This document shows, one piece after another, positions 1 to 11,773 of a stretch of DNA of 64,000 nt. The notes under the pieces are model-generated. The model saw nothing but the letters and a program-made list of their open reading frames with translations, was not told the origin of the DNA and ran no database searches. Source of the stretch: JAJVID01 sp035714085. GTDB lineage: Bacteria; Acidobacteriota; Blastocatellia; RBC074. The position numbers and the translations under genes were made by a program. The first letter of the stretch is position 1; each line of letters starts with the position of its first letter. The DNA is taken from the NCBI GenBank assembly GCA_035714085.1, contig DASTMP010000008.1, positions 1-64,000 on the forward strand, read 5' to 3'.

Positions 1-21
1 TGAAGGAGCAAGACAAATCTG

Positions 22-696
22 GTGAAACCTGGAAAGCAGTTTGCGGCAGTCTTTGTGTTGGCCTGTCTGATTCTCCTGCCGATTCATGGGTGGAGGCAGA
101 CAACCGCCCGCTCGCTTCTGCTCACGCCCGACGCGCCGGAAATGAACCGCCACGCGCCGGAACTTTTCAACGTGCGGCTCGAAACGAGCAAAGGCGACAT
201 CCTGATCGAGGTTCATCGCGACTGGGCGCCGAATGGAGTTGATCGTTTTTACAACCTCGTCCGCGCCGGCTATTACGATCAAGTGCGTTTCCACCGCGTC
301 ATCAAAGAGCGATGGGCGCAGTTCGGCGTCAACGGCGACCCGAAGGTCTCGAATATTTGGCGAACACGGACGATCCCGGACGACCCGCGCCGCGAATCCA
401 ACGTTCGCGGGACAATCGCGTATGCCTTCGCCGTGGCGAACGGCAGAACGACGCAGGTATTCATCAACTTGCGAGATAATTCGGCGACGCACGACAAAGA
501 ACCTTTTGCGCCGTTCGGGAAGATCATCGAAGGTATGGATGTCGCCGATGCGCTCAATGCCGAATACGGCGAAACGGCCGGCGGCGGCATTCGGGCAGGT
601 AAGCAAGGTCCGCTCTTCGAAGGCGGCAATGCCTGGCTGAAGGAAAATTTTCCGCGTCTCGATTACATCTCCCGCGCGACGGTCGTTGAACGCTAA
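22..696 (+). CDS. Exported cyclophilin-type peptidyl-prolyl isomerase
   Basis: Catalyses cis-trans isomerisation of proline peptide bonds, probably in the periplasm. An N-terminal hydrophobic stretch (about residues 8-22, AAVFVLACLILLP) looks like a signal peptide or anchor. The cyclophilin fold follows from about residue 50, with 'LETSKGDILIEV', 'FHRVI' (catalytic Arg kept) and 'QVFINLRDN'. The usual GFMIQGGD segment is replaced by RWAQFGVNGDP, so the hydrophobic pocket departs from the CypA consensus. The start is GTG at 22, with AAGGAG at 3-8, a rather long 13-nt spacing. Length (224 aa) suits a single-domain enzyme with a leader. The gene upstream lies outside the window, so operon context is unknown. 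Confidence 0.88.
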   Translation: MKPGKQFAAVFVLACLILLPIHGWRQTTARSLLLTPDAPEMNRHAPELFNVRLETSKGDILIEVHRDWAPNGVDRFYNLVRAGYYDQVRFHRVIKERWAQFGVNGDPKVSNIWRTRTIPDDPRRESNVRGTIAYAFAVANGRTTQVFINLRDNSATHDKEPFAPFGKIIEGMDVADALNAEYGETAGGGIRAGKQGPLFEGGNAWLKENFPRLDYISRATVVER

Positions 697-734
697 AAAG
701 GGAGAAGGGGTGGACCGAATCGCCTCAGACACAT

Positions 735-983
735 TCTTAGCCCGCGGATGCGGGCGGCAGAATAAAGCCTGGGGTGGAGCGCGACAGCGCGGAACCCCAG
801 GTACGACGGAGATTTACTACACCAGCTCGCGGAGCGGGCGGCAGCCATTGACCAATCTTGGCTAATAACAAAAAGCTGCCACCCGCTTCGCGGGTTTGAT
901 GTGTTGATGCGCCATATTCCTGGGGTTCCGCTGCGCTCCACCCCAGGCTTTATTCTGCCGCCTGCTCCGCAGGCTGAGAATCA
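735..983. repeat. Nested modular inverted-repeat element, copy A
   Basis: This fills most of the 344-bp spacer 697-1040, which has no credible gene. The outer arms (735-801 and 919-983) share the cores GGCAGAATAAAGCCTGGGGT and, inverted, ACCCCAGGCTTTATTCTGCC. A second inner inverted pair lies at about 824-844 and 875-896 (CGGAGCGGGCGGCAGC against GCTGCCACCCGCTTCG). A related element with the same modular order is at 59431-59690. Transcribed, it would fold into a cruciform-like structure. Confidence 0.8.
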
Positions 984-1040
984 TGCTCCCCGTACTAGTA
1001 CCGCTTGCCATCCCGTACATGCATTTGCAACCCGCAACAA

Positions 1041-3482
<2,442 letters not shown>

Positions 3483-3503
3483 TTACTGTCTCTTCAGAAA
3501 AAT

Positions 3504-3602
3504 CCTGGGTACGCGTCGCTTCCAGCGCGCTCTCGGCAAGTAGGCTATTTGCTTTCAATAAGCCCCTCGCCGAGAGCGCGCTGGAAGCGACGCGTACCCA
3601 GG
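3504..3602. repeat. Perfect 34-bp inverted repeat, CCTGGGTACGCG family
   Basis: Arms 3504-3537 and 3569-3602 are exact reverse complements over 34 bp, beginning CCTGGGTACGCGTCGCTTCC, around a 31-nt loop. It fills the spacer between the receptor stop (3624) and the peptidase start (3482), both on the minus strand, so it could terminate the former or shape the 5' leader of the latter. The same core recurs at 10204-10398. Confidence 0.9.
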
Positions 3603-3623
3603 GTCACGATTTTCATTTGGCCG

Positions 3624-6600
3624 TCAGAAGCGGTAATACAAGCTAAACTGCAACACGCGACGGCCGAAGAAAGTATTGGTGATCTGGCCGAATTGGGACG
3701 AAGTTACCGTCTGATCGCCAAAGGACCATGCCGGATGATTGAAGATGTTCGAGGCGTCCATGCGAAACACCAATTGGTGCCTCTCAGTGATCTTGGTGGT
3801 CTTACTCACCGCGAAGTCCATACCGAATACCCAGGGAGCGGAGAACTGGCGTCGCTGTAAAGAGCCGACAGTTCCCGCCGCAGGTTGGAAGAAGACTTGC
3901 CCGTTAAAGGGCGCGCTGCCGTCGGCCGCCACCCCGCGTCCGTCCGTCCCAATCGCCGAAGCCGCTATATAGTAGGGCCCGGTATCCGTCATCCGGAACT
4001 GGAAGAGGTCGCTCAGTTGCGATCCGGCGAGGTTGGTATTCACCGTGTTACTCCCCGATTGGCCGGCGCGATTGAGCGTGCCGCGCGCGCTCAGGATCGA
4101 AAACGGCGACCCCGATTGCTCGGTGATGATGCTACTGACCGACCAGCCTGAGAAGGCTCGTTGCAGATGCTTCGGATTGAGCCAGTGCCCGGCGCCGATC
4201 GGCAGGCTGTAGACGAAGTTGCCTTTAATTACGTGTGTCACGTCAAACGGCGCCCGCGCCCGTTCGATCTGCGGCTGGTTGCTATCCAGCAGCGCTTCGA
4301 CCCGGCTCTGGAAATTGTTTTGAGAACCGGCGATGGAATCCGACAGCACTTTGGAAAAGGTGTAATTGGCCTGAAACGTCAGATCGCGTAACCGGCCACG
4401 CACATCGAGCTGCAAAGCGTTGTAGGTGGAATTGCTGTAATTAAGGAAAAGGTTCGTTGCCGCCGCGATCGGGTTGGCGAAGAAGTTGATCGGCCCATTC
4501 TGCCCCTGGTTCTGATAGGTGAAAGCCAATTGGCCGACCTCACCCTGGTTAAGCAGCGAGATGTTGTTGCCGTTGGCCAAATCGCCGCCTTTGGGTAGTT
4601 GCGGGAAGATCTGAAGTGGCTGGCTGCCCGAAATGTTCGGATTAAAGGCTCCGCTGATCGTCGTCGTTTTGTCTTGAGCGCGTTTAGCGGTAGAGAGCGC
4701 CACATTCGATTGGGCGCGATTGAAGTCAGCCAGAAAAGCCGGCGAGATGCTAACCTGATTCAGATCGATGCTCCGGAACAGCTTCGTCCCATGGTTGCCC
4801 ACGTAGCGCAGGTCGAAGAGCACACCCTTGACTTCACGCTGGATGCCAATGTTCCACTGCTGCACGTATGGCGAGCGCAGATTGGGATCGGGCATCGCGA
4901 AACTGGGCAGCGCCGTCGGACTCAGATTCCGATTGTCCTGGAATGTACGCGGCGCCTTGAAAGCCGGCGTCGCGATCGCTGGCAGGTTCGAGCTGACTTG
5001 CGCGGTCAAGTTTGAAGCCTGCACGGTCTGGCCCAACCCGCCGTTGGAGCCGACGTCGGCGCTCAAGGCTACAACCAGTTCGTCATTGACGAAGTTGATG
5101 CTATAGCCGGCCCGCAGCGACGTCTTCCCATCGCCGAAAATGTCCCAGGCCAACCCTACGTTGGGCGCGAAGTTGTTCCGGTCGGGATTGTAAAAGGGGC
5201 GATCCACCGAGGCGCCGGCGAAGTCGAGCGTTGCGTTCGAGAGCAGAGTTCCGATCGCGTTCCCGCCACTCAGCTGTGGCAACAACGCCAGGCCGTCGCG
5301 CTCGTTGACCGGGGTGAAATACTCGTAGCGCACTCCCGCGTTAACCGTCAGCCGGGGCCGGACCTTCCATGTATCGGCCCCATAGCCCGCGTAATCATAG
5401 AGCAGGTAGTGGCGCCGGTTTTCGGCCCCATCGGCGAAACCGGAAGTGCGGTCCTTGACATTGAAAGTCTGGCTGTCGCTGGTGACGAAGCCGGCGAGGC
5501 TGGCCAGCAGGTTGTTGGCGGCGGTCACATCCGTCGCGCTCGCGCCCGGCAACTGCGCGTTAGTCAGCCCTCCTCCCAGGTTGCCATTACCTATGCCGAG
5601 CGTATAGGTCGGTGTGATCCCAGCCTCGTTGAATGGCTCAACCGAGATCTTCTGCATTTGGAACCCGAATTGGAAGGTGTGCCTGCCGCGAATGTAAGAG
5701 GCGTTGTCGAGGAAATTGTAGGTATTCGTATTTCGCCCCTGAGTGCGGAAGGTGTTCAGCGGGTTGCCGAATAGCCGGTTATTGGCTCCGCCGGCGATTT
5801 CAATAATGGCATCGCCGAAATCCTCCGAACTGAGAAAGATCACCGGCGCGAGGTTGTAGCCTCCCCGCAGCTCATTGGTGAATGTCGAGGTCGGATTCCA
5901 CCGCCACCCCACTGAGAGCAGCTTCGTCGTGTCGTCGTTGATGACTTTGGGAAGCAGCGAGAAATCGTTGGAGACGTCGGGGCGATCAAGGATGTCGTTG
6001 TTCCAAATATAAGTTCCTGAGAAGGTGTTCTTTGGCGACAGGTTATAGTCCACCCGCGTGGTCAGGTGGTCCTGACTGCGATTGTTGCGAATATTGAAGG
6101 AATAGCCGGCCGTATTGCGCAGGAAGGTGGCGCTGCTGTCGCCCATCCGGAAGTTATTGATCTTGTCGGCGCCGGGCACCTTCTGCAGGATTGCCTGCGT
6201 CGCCGGGTCCACCGACACTTTCGCTTTCAGCAGCTCGCTCGCTTTATCCAGTATGTTCACCTGTTGGACGGCGCCATTAGCATCTTTGTAGGTGAAGATG
6301 CCCTGCCGCGCGGTGTCCGTCAAAATCGCCCGGTTCGCCGCTGTCTGCTGCCGCTGGCGAAACACCTCGTAGTTGGCGTAAAAGAGCAACTTGTCCTTGA
6401 TCACGGGGCCGCCAAATGTCGCGCCTACCCAGTTCGCATTGAGGAAGGGTTTCGCCACGCCGTCGCGGTTATTGAACCATGTATTGGCGGCGAAGGCATT
6501 GTTGCGGTTCTGCCAGTAGCCCGAGCCGTGGTAAGTGTTGGTCCCCGATGGCGTCACGAAAGCCACCTGCGAGGCGCCGCCGCCTGCCGAGGCGTTGGTA

Positions 6601-7277
6601 TTGGAAGTCGAGACCGTGAACTCGGCCACCTGATCGAGCAGCAGCAAGTTCGGTGAAAAGTCCACGGCGTTGGTGCGGATAAAATTATCCTGGATGTTGA
6701 TCCCGTCCAGCGTGATGTTGGTGAAGGTGGTGCGCTGGCCGTTGATGACCGAAGCGTTGGAGCCGCCTGACGCGGTCACGCCCGCCTGCGTGGTGACAAA
6801 GCCCAGCGGGCTGCGGTTCAAGACCGGCAGCTCTTTGAGTTGCTGCCGGGTAATGCTCAATGAAACCTCGGCGTTCGCGGTCTGCACGGTTTGCGTTTCG
6901 GTCACCTGCACCGTCTCGCTGACCTGGCCGACCTCCAATTGAATCGCCTGCAAGGCCAACTCCTGTCCCGGACGGACGGCCAGTTCCTGTACGACCCGCT
7001 TTTTGTAGCCCTGCGCCGTAACTGCCAGTTCGTAAGAGCCGGGGAGCACGCCTGAGAGATTGAACAAGCCATCGTTGGTGGTGACGGCATTGAGTATGGC
7101 GCGCGCGCCTCCCGGCAAAATCAATTCAATTTTGGCGTTGGGAATGACCGCGCCTGATTGATCTACTACTGATCCGCTTATGCGGCCTGTGACCTGAGCT
7201 AAGGAGGCGCTCGCCAATATCGCGATGGCCAGCATCGCGCCGAGCGCGTTCAAAACGCGGCAATTAAAGGGTGTCAT
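3624..7277 (-). CDS. Oar-like TonB-dependent outer-membrane receptor
   Basis: Large outer-membrane beta-barrel of the Oar-like type that is greatly expanded in Acidobacteriota; the substrate is not predictable. After a signal peptide (AMLAIAILASASLAQ) comes a carboxypeptidase-regulatory-like Ig domain (about residues 28-110, GRISGSVVDQSGAVIPNAKI), then a plug-like region (QLKELPVLNRSPLGFVTTQ) and many barrel strands. It ends in FSLYYRF, with the C-terminal aromatic typical of outer-membrane proteins. I chose ATG 7277 (MTPFNCRVL) because AGGAGAG lies just upstream; an upstream in-frame start at 7343 would add 22 residues ahead of the signal peptide. It is divergent from the BNR protein at 7472, with a 22-bp hairpin between them. 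Confidence 0.9.
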   Translation of the reverse strand: MTPFNCRVLNALGAMLAIAILASASLAQVTGRISGSVVDQSGAVIPNAKIELILPGGARAILNAVTTNDGLFNLSGVLPGSYELAVTAQGYKKRVVQELAVRPGQELALQAIQLEVGQVSETVQVTETQTVQTANAEVSLSITRQQLKELPVLNRSPLGFVTTQAGVTASGGSNASVINGQRTTFTNITLDGINIQDNFIRTNAVDFSPNLLLLDQVAEFTVSTSNTNASAGGGASQVAFVTPSGTNTYHGSGYWQNRNNAFAANTWFNNRDGVAKPFLNANWVGATFGGPVIKDKLLFYANYEVFRQRQQTAANRAILTDTARQGIFTYKDANGAVQQVNILDKASELLKAKVSVDPATQAILQKVPGADKINNFRMGDSSATFLRNTAGYSFNIRNNRSQDHLTTRVDYNLSPKNTFSGTYIWNNDILDRPDVSNDFSLLPKVINDDTTKLLSVGWRWNPTSTFTNELRGGYNLAPVIFLSSEDFGDAIIEIAGGANNRLFGNPLNTFRTQGRNTNTYNFLDNASYIRGRHTFQFGFQMQKISVEPFNEAGITPTYTLGIGNGNLGGGLTNAQLPGASATDVTAANNLLASLAGFVTSDSQTFNVKDRTSGFADGAENRRHYLLYDYAGYGADTWKVRPRLTVNAGVRYEYFTPVNERDGLALLPQLSGGNAIGTLLSNATLDFAGASVDRPFYNPDRNNFAPNVGLAWDIFGDGKTSLRAGYSINFVNDELVVALSADVGSNGGLGQTVQASNLTAQVSSNLPAIATPAFKAPRTFQDNRNLSPTALPSFAMPDPNLRSPYVQQWNIGIQREVKGVLFDLRYVGNHGTKLFRSIDLNQVSISPAFLADFNRAQSNVALSTAKRAQDKTTTISGAFNPNISGSQPLQIFPQLPKGGDLANGNNISLLNQGEVGQLAFTYQNQGQNGPINFFANPIAAATNLFLNYSNSTYNALQLDVRGRLRDLTFQANYTFSKVLSDSIAGSQNNFQSRVEALLDSNQPQIERARAPFDVTHVIKGNFVYSLPIGAGHWLNPKHLQRAFSGWSVSSIITEQSGSPFSILSARGTLNRAGQSGSNTVNTNLAGSQLSDLFQFRMTDTGPYYIAASAIGTDGRGVAADGSAPFNGQVFFQPAAGTVGSLQRRQFSAPWVFGMDFAVSKTTKITERHQLVFRMDASNIFNHPAWSFGDQTVTSSQFGQITNTFFGRRVLQFSLYYRF

Positions 7278-7361
7278 GATTTTCTCTCCTGATTTCTTGA
7301 TCTTTGAGCTGTGGCGATTAAGTAAAACATTCAAGAAAAACACTGTCTTGTATATCCATAT

Positions 7362-7410
7362 GAAAGCTTGAACAAAATTAGGGAGCCCCCCTAATTTTGT
7401 TCAAGCTTTC
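7362..7410. repeat. Perfect 22-bp hairpin in a divergent promoter region
   Basis: Arms 7362-7383 (GAAAGCTTGAACAAAATTAG...) and 7389-7410 are exact complements around a 5-nt loop. It lies between two divergent genes for exported proteins, so it is upstream of both. It lacks a clear T-run. It could be a regulator site or a transcript-end structure in the leader. Confidence 0.85.
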
Positions 7411-7471
7411 TTTCAGATTTTCAAGACAGCCGGCGCCCGCATGTTCTATTCAAATTCAAAAAAGAAGAGAT

Positions 7472-10189
7472 ATGAAACACCTGATTCTCGCGCTGACCAT
7501 TTCAGTCTTCACTATTCCCTTGCAAACCGGCGGCTCGGCGCGCCTTGACGCCACGCTGCGCGACGGCTTTCAGTATCGCAACCTTGGGCCGTTCCGCGCC
7601 GGCGCGTGGGTTTCCGACATCGCCGTGCCCGAGGCGCCGCTCAAATCGCATCTCTACACCTTTTACGTGGCTGCGCGCAGCGGCGGCGTCTGGAAGACCA
7701 CTAACAACGGAACTACCTTCGAGCCGGTCTTCGACAATCAAAACGTCGCCTCAATCGGCGCGCTGGCCATCGCCCGTTCTGACGAGAACATCGTCTGGGT
7801 TGGGACGGGCGAGGCTTCGTGCGCGCGCAGCGCTTACTGGGGCGACGGCGTTTACAAATCGACCGATGGCGCGAAGACCTGGCGCCGTATGGGCCTGACC
7901 GACTCGCATCACATCGCCCGCGTCGTGATTCATCCGTCGAATCCCGACATCGTCTACGTGGCGGCGATGGGACATCTCTACTCGACCAATAAAGAGCGCG
8001 GCGTCTTTAAAACGACCGATGGCGGCAAGACGTGGAAGCCGGTTCTCTATGTCAACGATCACACGGGCGCGATCGATCTGGTCATCAACCGCAGCGATCC
8101 GAATACGCTTTACGCCGCGACCTACGATTGTTTGCGCTACCCCTGGCGATTGCAGGACGGGGGGCCGGGCACGGGCGTCTACAAATCCACCGACGGCGGC
8201 GAGAATTGGAAAAGGCTGGAAGGAGGTCTTCCCAACGGCGAGATTGGGCGCATCGGGATAGACATCTATCAGAAAGACCCGAAGACGATTTACGCGCTCG
8301 TAGACAACCGCAACAAGCGCGCCGCGACCGAGGAAGAGATCAACCGCGAGCGCAGCCTCACGGCGCCTGAACGGCCGATGCGCGAACGCGCCGTGGGAGG
8401 CGAGGTCTATCGCAGCGACGATGCGGGCGCGACGTGGCGCAAAGTGAGCGCGGACGGCGGCGATATGAGCAGCAAGACCGGCTACGCGTTCAACCAACTC
8501 CGAGTTGATCAGAACAATCCCGACCGGCTCTTCATCACTGGAGCGAACCTGAGCAGCTCCGAAGACGGCGGCAAAACCTGGACGGGCGCGGGACGGTCGC
8601 AATCGCGGCCTTTCCGCAGAGCCTTCGGCGATTTCCGGACCGTCTGGATTGATCCGCAGAATTCCGATCGGATCATCGCCGGTTCTGATGGCGGCGTTTT
8701 TATATCCTACGACGGCGGCAAGACCTGCGACCATCTGGCCAATTTGCCACTGGGCGAGGTCTACGCGCTGACCGTGGATATGGAGAATCCATACAACATC
8801 TACGCCGGGTTGCAGGATCACGAATCGTGGAAGGGGCCGAGCAACGGCTGGTCGGGTAGCGTCGGATTGGCGGATTGGGTGACCGTCGGCGTCGGCGACG
8901 GGATGTACAACCAGGTAGATCCGACAGACAGCCGATGGGTTTACAACACGCAGGAGTTCGGGCGCCACGCGCGGCTCGATCAGAAGACGCGCGTGCGCAA
9001 AATCATCGCTCCGACGCGGCCACAGGGACAACCCCAAGGTCAATCAATGCTGCGGTTCAACTGGGTCGCGCCGCTGCGTATCTCGCCGCATGACTCGAAG
9101 ACGCTCTACGCAGGCGCGCAGGTGTTGTTTCGCTCGCGTGATCGCGGCGAGACATGGCAAGAGATCAGCCCGGACCTGACCACAAACGATCCCTCGAAGA
9201 TCAGTCCGCCGGGCGCGGCCATTCAACATTGCACGATCACCACGATTGACGAATCTCCCGCGCAGGCCGGCGTAATCTGGGTCGGCGCGGACGACGGCAA
9301 GACGCAGGTGACCACGGACGCGGGCGCCAGTTGGAATGACGTCACGAAAGCGATTGCCAGGGCTGGCGGTCCTGAGGACGCCTGGGTGACGCGCGTCTTC
9401 GCTTCTCATCACAAAGCCGGCGTGGCCTACGTCGCAAAGTCGCGCCATCGGCAGGACGACTTCCGCCCGTTTCTCTACAAAACCGCCGATTTCGGCGCGA
9501 CCTGGACCTCCATCGCCGCGGGACTTCCTGAGCGGCCGATCAACGTCGTTTTTGAAGATCAACAGAATCCCAACCTGCTCTTCGTCGGTAATGACATGGG
9601 AGTCTACGTATCGCTGGACGGCGGCAAACATTGGTCGGCGCTGAAAGGCGACATGCCGCTGGTGGCCGTTTACGACCTGGTCGTTCATCCCCGCGAAGGC
9701 GATCTAGTTGTAGGAACATACGGTCGCGGCGTCTGGGTGACGGACATCACGCCGCTGCGTGAGATGAATGAAGAGTCGCTCGCCGGCGACGCGCATTTCT
9801 TCGCCGTAAGACCGAGAGCCTGGCGGCGCGAAGGCGCGCTGGGCAATTATCGTCTCTACGGCGACCGCCTCGCTGTGACGCAGAACGAGCCGAACGGCCT
9901 GACCTTCAATTATTATCTGAGAGAGGCGCCCAGGGAGAAAGTTACGCTCACTGTGGCCGACGCGAGCGGCAAAACCATTCGCACGCTGAATGGGACGGCG
10001 AAAGCGGGAATCAATAGCATCGTCTGGGATTTGAGTGATGCCGATCGGCCAGCAGGTGGAGGATTTCGCCCACCCGGCGGAGAGATTCGGACAATGGCGG
10101 CTGGCGAATATCTTGTGACGCTCCGGATAGGCGAAAAGCAACTTACACAGAAGGCGCGGATACTTGCGACCATCAGCGCCGAGCCTTAA
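7472..10189 (+). CDS. Exported VPS10/BNR-repeat beta-propeller protein
   Basis: Large secreted protein (905 aa) made mostly of BNR/sortilin-like propeller blades: repeated S-x-D-x-G-x-x-W Asp-boxes such as STDGAKTWRR, TTDGGKTWKP, STDGGENWKR, SDDAGATWRK and SLDGGKHWSA. A FlgD-like Ig segment near the C-terminus (GKTIRTLNGTAKAGINSIVWDL) is typical of exported proteins of this group. The start is ATG 7472, preceded by AAGAAGAGA and followed by a signal peptide (HLILALTISVFTIPLQ); an in-frame ATG at 7397 lies inside the 7362-7410 hairpin and is less likely. Family members are usually annotated only as 'glycosyl hydrolase' without a demonstrated reaction, so no substrate is assigned. Confidence 0.87.
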   Translation: MKHLILALTISVFTIPLQTGGSARLDATLRDGFQYRNLGPFRAGAWVSDIAVPEAPLKSHLYTFYVAARSGGVWKTTNNGTTFEPVFDNQNVASIGALAIARSDENIVWVGTGEASCARSAYWGDGVYKSTDGAKTWRRMGLTDSHHIARVVIHPSNPDIVYVAAMGHLYSTNKERGVFKTTDGGKTWKPVLYVNDHTGAIDLVINRSDPNTLYAATYDCLRYPWRLQDGGPGTGVYKSTDGGENWKRLEGGLPNGEIGRIGIDIYQKDPKTIYALVDNRNKRAATEEEINRERSLTAPERPMRERAVGGEVYRSDDAGATWRKVSADGGDMSSKTGYAFNQLRVDQNNPDRLFITGANLSSSEDGGKTWTGAGRSQSRPFRRAFGDFRTVWIDPQNSDRIIAGSDGGVFISYDGGKTCDHLANLPLGEVYALTVDMENPYNIYAGLQDHESWKGPSNGWSGSVGLADWVTVGVGDGMYNQVDPTDSRWVYNTQEFGRHARLDQKTRVRKIIAPTRPQGQPQGQSMLRFNWVAPLRISPHDSKTLYAGAQVLFRSRDRGETWQEISPDLTTNDPSKISPPGAAIQHCTITTIDESPAQAGVIWVGADDGKTQVTTDAGASWNDVTKAIARAGGPEDAWVTRVFASHHKAGVAYVAKSRHRQDDFRPFLYKTADFGATWTSIAAGLPERPINVVFEDQQNPNLLFVGNDMGVYVSLDGGKHWSALKGDMPLVAVYDLVVHPREGDLVVGTYGRGVWVTDITPLREMNEESLAGDAHFFAVRPRAWRREGALGNYRLYGDRLAVTQNEPNGLTFNYYLREAPREKVTLTVADASGKTIRTLNGTAKAGINSIVWDLSDADRPAGGGFRPPGGEIRTMAAGEYLVTLRIGEKQLTQKARILATISAEP

Positions 10190-10203
10190 AAGAATGAAAA
10201 TCG

Positions 10204-10398
10204 TCCCTTGGTGCGCGTCGCTTCCAGCGCGCAGTCTCGATGAAAGGCGTATTGATTGGCGGCAGACACCCCCGATGTCGCCCCGCCTGCGTTGAGAATT
10301 TATTGCTTGCGATCGCGCGCATCCGCTCAAGGCGCGGCGGGCTTCCAATTGTTCCCCTGGGCCTGCCTGCGCGCTGGAAGCGGCGCGTACCCAGGGAT
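10204..10398. repeat. Imperfect long inverted repeat, CCTGGGTACGCG family, copy 2
   Basis: Arms at about 10204-10234 and 10367-10398 share CGCTTCCAGCGCGCAG and its complement, with a few mismatches. The loop is about 130 nt, far longer than in the copy at 3504-3602. The right arm ends directly before the AGGAGG of the next gene. The shared core in two spacers of one window marks it as a dispersed family. Confidence 0.8.
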
Positions 10399-10416
10399 TT
10401 TCCCCAGGAGGTTTGA

Positions 10417-11406
10417 TTGAAAATATCAAGGTCTAAAACTGCTCTCGGCTGCGCGCTGCTCTGCGCGATGTTTGTTCCGGCCCATCTTTCGGGGCAAACG
10501 AAAACCGAGAAATCTATTGATAGCGCACGCGACTACCGCGTGCTCGGGGCGGACAACAAACATGTCGCGATCGTCAACGCCAAAGGCGAGATCGAATGGT
10601 CGGCGCCCAATAATGACGCGCGCGAGATTCACGATATCCAAATGCTGCCCAACGGCAACGTGCTCTTTCAGACCAGCTATACGACCGTCGTCGAACTGAA
10701 CCGCGACAAGCAGGTCGTATGGCAGTACGAGGCCAAGCCGAAAGAGGGCTACGCTGGTCGCATAGAGATTCATTCGTATCAGCGCTTAAAGGACGGGCTG
10801 ACGTTGATCGCCGAGAGTGGCAATACCCGTCTCGTCGAAGTGGACAAGAAAGGTCAGATCGTCAAGCAGATCGCGCTCATGGTTGACCATCCCAACCCCC
10901 ACCGCGACACGCGCATGGTACGCAAGCTCGACAACGGCCATTACCTCGTGTGTCACGAGGGCGACGGCAAATTGCGCGAATATGACGGCGCCGGAAAAGT
11001 GGTGTGGACTTACGAGATGGACCTGAACGGTCGCCCGGAATCGCCCGGCCACGGCCCCGAAGGTCATGGCGTCAATGTCTTCGGCGCGATCAGGCTGCCG
11101 AACGGCAACACGATGATCGCGGGCGGCAATAACAACCGCGTGCTCGAAGTCACGCCCGCCGGCAAGATCGTCTGGAGCATTGACCAGAAAGAATTGCCCG
11201 GCGTCACGCTCGCGTGGGTGACGACGCTTGAACTGCTGCCCAACGGCAATTTGATCATCGGCAACACTCACGCGGGCCCGGAGAACCCGCAGCTCATCGA
11301 AGTCACGCGCGACAAGAAAGTCGTCTGGACGTTCAAGGACTTCACGAATTTCGGCAACAATCTGGTGGCGGCGCAGGCTCTAGTCAAGGGAAAGGTGGTT
11401 CGTTGA
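10417..11406 (+). CDS. Exported PQQ-like beta-propeller repeat protein
   Basis: A 329-aa protein with a signal peptide (ALGCALLCAMFVPAHLSGQ) and a propeller of blades marked by 'LPNGNxL' and 'GKIVWS/KVVWTF' motifs (MLPNGNVLFQT, LPNGNTMIAGG, LLPNGNLIIGN). This pattern belongs to the arylsulfotransferase/PQQ-like propeller superfamily. No catalytic residues can be named, so enzymatic activity is not claimed. The start is TTG 10417, supported by CAGGAGG ending 5 nt upstream and by the position of the signal peptide. It may share a transcript with the BNR protein, although the hairpin at 10204-10398 separates them. Confidence 0.8.
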   Translation: MKISRSKTALGCALLCAMFVPAHLSGQTKTEKSIDSARDYRVLGADNKHVAIVNAKGEIEWSAPNNDAREIHDIQMLPNGNVLFQTSYTTVVELNRDKQVVWQYEAKPKEGYAGRIEIHSYQRLKDGLTLIAESGNTRLVEVDKKGQIVKQIALMVDHPNPHRDTRMVRKLDNGHYLVCHEGDGKLREYDGAGKVVWTYEMDLNGRPESPGHGPEGHGVNVFGAIRLPNGNTMIAGGNNNRVLEVTPAGKIVWSIDQKELPGVTLAWVTTLELLPNGNLIIGNTHAGPENPQLIEVTRDKKVVWTFKDFTNFGNNLVAAQALVKGKVVR

Positions 11407-11421
11407 ATCGTGGCAGTCGCA

Positions 11422-11661
11422 TCAGGTTCCGCCCCAGAAGGCTTTCATGATTTCTTCCGGCAAAGGGGCATTGAAATCCTCGGGCGCTTACCAGTCGCTC
11501 CTGTCCAATCCAAGGCGACTGGCTGGATGCGGCGATTCGATGGGAATCAAGCGAGCCACCGGCTTACCGGCTCTGGTGATCACTACTTCCTCGCCTGCGA
11601 TCACACGGTTGAGCAAGCGTGATAGCTCGGTTTTGGCTTCACGTATGTTGACTTTGATCAT
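11422..11661 (-). pseudogene. Phd/YefM-type antitoxin with premature stop; toxin missing
   Basis: From ATG 11661 the minus strand reads MIKVNIREAKTELSRLLNRV and continues through 'GEEVVITRAGKPVARLIPI', a clear Phd/YefM antitoxin DNA-binding half. After 57 codons there is TAA at 11490-11488. In the same frame, translation then continues as APEDFNAPLPEEIMKAFWGG to TGA at 11424-11422, which matches the usual C-terminal toxin-binding tail of this family. So the C-terminal part appears cut off by one nonsense codon. An ATG (11422-11420) overlaps the TGA, as in intact phd-vapC pairs, and reads MRL, like a PIN toxin start, but stops after 12 codons. The toxin body is absent. A shortened antitoxin could still be made. 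Confidence 0.75.
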
Positions 11662-11773
11662 GGCCGGATTTTATGGCTTGGAAGTTAGCTAAGTACAGTT
11701 CACCACAATTTCCTTGAGGTTTTTGTTCATTGATCTTCGCCGCGCTAGCGGCGGAAAACCACAGAGAAATCAA

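Noticed and set aside
7751..9043. 430-codon minus-strand ORF opposite the BNR protein gene
   Set aside because: Shadow of the Asp-box repeat gene; no signature, no ribosome site, composition of a reverse frame.
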